Of a stretch of 19,054 bases of DNA, positions 15,958 to 19,054 are shown piece by piece (within the stretch, counting starts at the first letter, position 1; the number at the start of each line of letters is the position of its first letter). Below the pieces are notes generated by a model. That model saw nothing but the letters and a program-made list of their open reading frames with translations, was not told the DNA's origin and did not search any database. Both the position numbers and the translations under genes were made by a program. Source of the stretch: Candidatus Colimorpha enterica (GTDB lineage Bacteria; Bacillota; Clostridia; Oscillospirales; CAG-272); assembly GCA_000433515.1 (NCBI GenBank), contig FR891090.1, forward strand, positions 1 to 19,054, in the 5' to 3' direction.

Positions 15958-16350
15958 ATGACACCCAAAACCCACAAAAAACGACCCGCGGCAATATTGC
16001 TCCCCCTCTTTCTCCTGATATTCTCAATGCTTCTCACGTCGTGTAGTGAGTACTGGAAAGACTATCGCGAAGACGTCGTGGTAAAAGACAACTTTTCCGA
16101 TTACCGTCTGATCTTCAGAGAATGGTCAGTACTCGGCGGCGGAGGCGCAAAAATCTATTGCCGCAAGGGTAACGGCAGAGAAAAACAGCTTGGCGAAGTA
16201 TCTCTTGGAGACTGCGTCTTTCCGTTCACTGACGGAGATTATACCGTAGAATGGCGCGGCGACTCGGTCTGCATCAGATTTTTCTCCGGAAGAGGCAGCG
16301 AGACCGATGACCCCGATACATGGCAAGCCATCGGTTATGACCTTCCCTGA
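15958..16350 (+). CDS. Small lipoprotein of unknown function
   Basis: 130 residues. A basic N-region (KTHKKR) and a hydrophobic core (AAILLPLFLLIFSMLL) end in the lipobox LTSC, with the lipidated cysteine C29. The mature part of about 100 residues is hydrophilic and probably beta-rich (DYRLIFREWSVLGGGGAKIY, DGDYTVEWRGDSVCIRFF), with two further cysteines. There is no Shine-Dalgarno site of its own; it starts 7 bp after the preceding stop codon, so it is probably translated by coupling. It is the last gene of the unit, followed by a strong terminator. No family recognised. Confidence 0.7.
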   Translation: MTPKTHKKRPAAILLPLFLLIFSMLLTSCSEYWKDYREDVVVKDNFSDYRLIFREWSVLGGGGAKIYCRKGNGREKQLGEVSLGDCVFPFTDGDYTVEWRGDSVCIRFFSGRGSETDDPDTWQAIGYDLP

Positions 16351-16360
16351 AACACAATAC

Positions 16361-16395
16361 TAAAAATCCGTGCCCCACAAGAGCACGGATTTTTA
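16361..16395. terminator. Bidirectional Rho-independent terminator
   Basis: AAAAATCCGTGC (16362-16373) pairs perfectly with GCACGGATTTTT (16383-16394) around a 9-nt loop. One more T-A pair at 16361/16395 makes 13 bp. Both strands show a GC stem followed by a T-run, so it can end the + strand lipoprotein operon and the convergent - strand cupin operon. Confidence 0.9.
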
Positions 16396-16408
16396 AGTTT
16401 AATAAATA

Positions 16409-16732
16409 TCAGAAAGAAACAACAAGCTGCATCTTGAACTTCTCCTCACCGAAAACGGCGTGGGGAATGTCCTTCGGCATGATAAGCGTCTCGCCGGCGT
16501 TCAGAATAAAGACCTTCCCCCCGACAGTAAAACGCCCGGTTCCCTCAAGAACAGTCACCATAGCGTCTCCGCCCGCCGCATGGGTAGATATCTCCTCGCC
16601 CTTGTCAAACGAGAAAAGCGTCATGCTGACAAGCTGATTCTGCACAAGCGTCTTGCTGACGATCTGCCCCTCCTTGTACTCAACAAGGTCCTTAAGGCAC
16701 AGCTTTTCCTGCTTTTCAATGTTCTTGTACAT
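16409..16732 (-). CDS. Small cupin-domain protein
   Basis: 107 residues from the ATG at 16732, with GGAGG at 16745-16741, 8 nt away; the longer upstream frame is not needed. It is a single cupin_2 barrel: GEEISTHAAGGDAMVTVLEGTG is the first motif, with H-x-H reduced to HAAGG. GETLIMPKDIPHAVFG is the second, with one histidine. With at least one metal ligand missing from the first motif, metal binding and enzyme activity are uncertain; a sugar- or ligand-binding role is equally possible. It is the last gene of the NUDIX-DUF6472-cupin unit, 40 bp after its neighbour. Confidence 0.85.
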   Translation of the reverse strand: MYKNIEKQEKLCLKDLVEYKEGQIVSKTLVQNQLVSMTLFSFDKGEEISTHAAGGDAMVTVLEGTGRFTVGGKVFILNAGETLIMPKDIPHAVFGEEKFKMQLVVSF

Positions 16733-16772
16733 GATTATATCCTCCCAAATGGTTGATTTGCTTTGATTATTG

Positions 16773-16988
16773 TCAGTTCTGCTTCTGAACACTCTTGTAC
16801 TCGTCATAAAAACGGTAGAGCGGACAGGAGCCGGTGTTTCCGAACATCCTGTCAACCTCCTCGTCCTCGTCGAGGTCGGCGCGGCAGACATATTCGCCGT
16901 AAAATTCGTCGTAGTCGTACCAGACACACGTCTCACAGTTCGACTGCGGCTTTTTGTATTCTTTTTTGTGAAGGTCCTGATTACTCAC
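16773..16988 (-). CDS. Small four-cysteine protein, DUF6472-like
   Basis: 71 residues starting at a GTG (16988-16986). The four cysteines C18, C21, C35 and C55 (CETC, YVCRADLDEDE, SCPLYRFYDEY) suggest a small zinc-binding or redox fold. The pattern CxxC, YDYDEFY, DLDEDE and CPxYR matches the DUF6472 family of Clostridia, whose function is unknown. The GTG overlaps the stop of the NUDIX gene by 4 bp (GTGA), and a GGAGGGAG ribosome site lies inside the end of that gene, so translation is coupled. Confidence 0.75.
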   Translation of the reverse strand: MSNQDLHKKEYKKPQSNCETCVWYDYDEFYGEYVCRADLDEDEEVDRMFGNTGSCPLYRFYDEYKSVQKQN

Positions 16989-17461
16989 AGTATCTCCCTC
17001 CCGTCAAGCACCGCCGAAACAAGCCTGTCGCCGCGGTAACACAGCTTCAAAAGGAAAAATCCGCGCCCCTCCGAAAGAAGCGAAAGAAATATCCTGTCCC
17101 CCTCCCAAAGCGGAAGCGCCGGCACATCGGATATCTTCACCCACTCAAGCGTCCCCTCGTTACATCCCGGAAGCCCGCCGGAAACCCCGCCGTCAGCGGT
17201 GGCTGTGAATAAAAACATCTGCTCCGTCTCGTAAATGTCCGAAACAAAAGTGACAATTCCGCGCAGACGGTACGACGTAAGCTCAAACCCCGTCTCCTCC
17301 CGCACCTCGCGGATAAGACAGTCGTCCGGCGACTCGCCCTCTTCAAATTTCCCCCCGACACCGATCCACTTGCCGGAATTTTCGTCGTTCTTTTTTCTGT
17401 CCCGTCGGAGCATAAGATACTTCCCGCAGGATTCAATATAGCAAAGCGTTGAATTTTTCAT
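16985..17461 (-). CDS. NUDIX hydrolase (MutT-like)
   Basis: 158 residues from the ATG at 17461; an upstream in-frame GTG would add 18 residues, but MKNSTLCYIE is the typical beginning of this group. The complete NUDIX box runs from G37 to F59 (GKFEEGE, then RE at 51-52, VREETGF). The group with CYIE at the start and KWIGVGGKFEEGE is usually annotated as 8-oxo-dGTP diphosphatase, which cleans the nucleotide pool, but the substrate cannot be read from sequence. It is first in the minus-strand operon and divergent from spoIIR. The ribosome site is weak (AAAG, about 6 nt upstream). Confidence 0.88.
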   Translation of the reverse strand: MKNSTLCYIESCGKYLMLRRDRKKNDENSGKWIGVGGKFEEGESPDDCLIREVREETGFELTSYRLRGIVTFVSDIYETEQMFLFTATADGGVSGGLPGCNEGTLEWVKISDVPALPLWEGDRIFLSLLSEGRGFFLLKLCYRGDRLVSAVLDGREIL

Positions 17462-17616
17462 CTGATCTTTGATTTTACCGGAATTTTTTCCTCCGGTGAA
17501 TAACCGTCCTTTCACCTGCCGATACTTCTGTCACAGGGTCATGACCTCGAAAACCGAAATATACATATCATAAAGCGCGAAAAATCATTTTAATAGCGCG
17601 GAAACGGGGTCATATT

Positions 17617-18210
17617 ATGAAAAAAGCAGTTCTTGCAGTACTTATCGCCGCATTTGTCACCGCCGTGATCTATACCGTCCCGATAAACGGAGAGACAGAG
17701 ATCTATAACAAGGTCGTCCGCCTTCACGTCATAGCCAACTCCGACAGCGAAGAGGATCAGGCGCTCAAGCTCGCCGTCCGCGACGCGATCCTTGAAAAAG
17801 TCTCATCCGCGACCGAAAACTGCAGCAGCAGGGAAGAGGCAGAGGATGTCATTTCGTCAATGCTTCCGGAGATAGTGAAGCAGGCTGAAAAAACTCTCCG
17901 TGAAAACGGAAGTGAGTACCGCGTCAGCGCACTCATCGGCAAGGAAAACTACCCGACCCGCGAGTACGGCGATATAAGGCTTCCCGCCGGAAACTACTCG
18001 TCGCTCCGCGTCATGATCGGAAAGGCCGAGGGGAAGAACTGGTGGTGCGTCCTCTTCCCGCCGCTCTGCACCGGGACTGCAAAGCCCGACGATACCCTCG
18101 TCGCCGCAGGCTTCACTCCCGGAGAGGTGCGCATCCTCACCGACTCGGAAAGCCCGGAATATACCCTGAAATTCAGGATCCTCGAGATCTTCGGCTCGCT
18201 GTTCTCCTGA
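17617..18210 (+). CDS. spoIIR: Stage II sporulation protein R
   Basis: 197 residues, close to the family length. An N-terminal membrane/signal helix (residues 3-20) is followed by the family hallmark VVRLHVIANSDSEEDQALKLAVRDAIL. NYPTREYGDIRLPAGNYSSLRVMIG and NWWCVLFPPLC come next, also conserved. In Bacillus SpoIIR is made in the forespore, exported, and triggers the SpoIIGA protease to process pro-sigma-E in the mother cell. Its presence marks a spore-former or a recent descendant of one. The start ATG has only a weak G-rich site (ACGGGG). Expression in relatives is under sigma-F; no clear sigma-F promoter could be fixed here. Confidence 0.93.
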   Translation: MKKAVLAVLIAAFVTAVIYTVPINGETEIYNKVVRLHVIANSDSEEDQALKLAVRDAILEKVSSATENCSSREEAEDVISSMLPEIVKQAEKTLRENGSEYRVSALIGKENYPTREYGDIRLPAGNYSSLRVMIGKAEGKNWWCVLFPPLCTGTAKPDDTLVAAGFTPGEVRILTDSESPEYTLKFRILEIFGSLFS

Positions 18211-18213
18211 CAG

Positions 18214-18987
18214 TCAGATCCTTCTCAGCTCCGCCCTTTCAAGAAGATTAAGCCCGCGTGCCTTTGCCATACCGACAGCCCGGCTGTACGTTTCCTCGTC
18301 AAGAAGCGCCGCCGGGTCGTGCGCGTCACAGCCGATGATAACGTCGTTCCCGACCTCAGCGGCAATGTCGAAGAACCTGTCCGACGGATAAAACCGATGG
18401 TCGCCAAGCCCCAGCATATTTATCTCAAGCGGCACCGAAAGCTCCTTCGCCGCACGGCAGAGCCGCGTCATTTCATCGTGATAGAATTTTTCGTCTCCTC
18501 CGGTATATCGTAAAACGTCCGGATGGGCAAGATAGGTGAAGCACCCGGTCGAAAGCCCCTCTGTGACCACGTCAACATACTTTTTCAGTTCACCTTCTCC
18601 GGCGGGAGAGGTGGACCAGACCGCCCCCTCCGACTCATCTGACAGACAGTGCTGCCCGAGTATCAGATATTCCGCCCCAAGGTCGCGGCACAGCCCCCGA
18701 AGCCTGTCGAATATCCCCGGAAAATACTCCGCTTCAAAGCCGATGTGGATTTCAATGTCCCCCCGGTATTCGTCGGCAAGCGTTCTCAGCCGGTCAACAT
18801 ATCCGGGAGCCTCCTCCGGAGTCATCCTTATCGGCGAGATATAGCCGTTTTCATAAAGCTGCGGAGTGTGGTCGGAAAAGCCGAGGAGCTTTATTCCGGC
18901 TTTTATCGCGTTTTCTATATACTCCCGCTCGTCACCGACCGCATGGTGACACCGCGGAGTGTGAGTGTGATAATTTGCTGTCATCAT
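18214..18987 (-). CDS. PHP-family phosphoesterase, histidinol-phosphatase-like
   Basis: 257 residues. PHP metal ligands are in place: NYHTHTPRCHH at the start (H7, H9), LGFSDHTP, IGFEAEYF, LGQHCL, YLAHPDVL, EINMLGLG and CDAHDPA. Proteins of this kind are commonly annotated as histidinol-phosphatase (HisK/HisJ type), which removes phosphate from L-histidinol phosphate. No other his gene is in the window, so another phosphate ester is possible. Two adjacent ATGs (18987 and 18984) can start it; the ribosome site is weak. It converges on spoIIR with 3 bp between stop codons and no terminator between them. Positions 18988-19054 hold only its leader, with nothing recognisable. Confidence 0.88.
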   Translation of the reverse strand: MMTANYHTHTPRCHHAVGDEREYIENAIKAGIKLLGFSDHTPQLYENGYISPIRMTPEEAPGYVDRLRTLADEYRGDIEIHIGFEAEYFPGIFDRLRGLCRDLGAEYLILGQHCLSDESEGAVWSTSPAGEGELKKYVDVVTEGLSTGCFTYLAHPDVLRYTGGDEKFYHDEMTRLCRAAKELSVPLEINMLGLGDHRFYPSDRFFDIAAEVGNDVIIGCDAHDPAALLDEETYSRAVGMAKARGLNLLERAELRRI

Positions 18988-19054
18988 TTCGGAATCATCT
19001 CTTTTTGTCTGCCCGGGGCGGCGGAACCGGGAACCGACGGTAATATGATATCAC

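Noticed and set aside
17479..17499. GGAGG in a hairpin (ACCGGA/TCCGGT) on the minus strand before the NUDIX gene
   Set aside because: Too far (about 28 nt) from the ATG at 17461 to be its ribosome site, and no other start fits.
17540..17616. Possible sigma-F promoter for spoIIR (GCGAAAAATC at 17577-17586)
   Set aside because: Only partial match to the -10 consensus and no good -35 at the right distance.
1..19054. CRISPR arrays, tRNA or rRNA genes, IS elements, phage genes
   Set aside because: No regularly spaced repeats, tRNA-like cloverleaf, transposase, integrase or phage structural gene was seen on either strand.

Overview
The window looks like chromosome from an uncultured or gut-type, spore-forming Clostridia, probably near Oscillospiraceae/Ruminococcaceae. 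This rests on a SpoIIR sporulation-signalling gene, a YlbM/TmcAL-type tRNA acetate ligase, a small four-cysteine DUF6472-like protein, AGGAG-type ribosome binding sites and sigma-A promoters with extended -10 elements. The taxonomic placement is inferred from gene content, not from any marker comparison. Coding density is high and most genes are GC-rich at third positions, which produces many long antisense shadow frames that I left out.

Layout. (1) Positions 1-8765, + strand: a carbohydrate-utilisation cluster. It has a surface lipoprotein glycoside hydrolase of the DUF5060/DUF4038 (GH140-like) type cut by the window start, a GmhA-like SIS sugar-phosphate isomerase, a GH36 alpha-galactosidase-type enzyme, a large GH106-like enzyme and, after two hairpins, a ROK sugar kinase, closed by a strong terminator at 8838-8875. 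The first hydrolase is exported and the other enzymes lack signal peptides. This suggests surface trimming of a plant glycan, import by a transporter outside the window, then cytoplasmic hydrolysis and phosphorylation. (2) 8766-11041: an AT-richer accessory stretch with a promoter, a folded leader, an unknown membrane protein, an orphan Imm40-like immunity protein, a largely empty 425-bp gap and a TetR-family regulator with its own promoter. (3) 11042-13632: acetate kinase (- strand, with terminator and promoter) divergent from the tRNA(Met) cytidine acetate ligase gene tmcAL; both products use acetate and ATP. (4) 13690-16395: one promoter driving unrecognised envelope genes: two multi-pass membrane proteins, a small lipoprotein and, between them, a broken gene (one frameshift and one in-frame stop). 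A bidirectional terminator ends the unit. (5) 16409-17461, - strand: a NUDIX hydrolase, DUF6472-like protein and cupin operon. (6) 17617-18987: spoIIR convergent with a PHP-family histidinol-phosphatase-like gene, the two stop codons only 3 bp apart.

The items most worth a second look are the decayed gene at 14430-15142, the folded leader before 9155, the two hairpins before the ROK gene, the orphan immunity gene, and a 14-nt match to an Illumina adapter in the ackA-tmcAL gap that may be an assembly or sequencing artefact. I did not find a convincing complete novel defence or mobile system.
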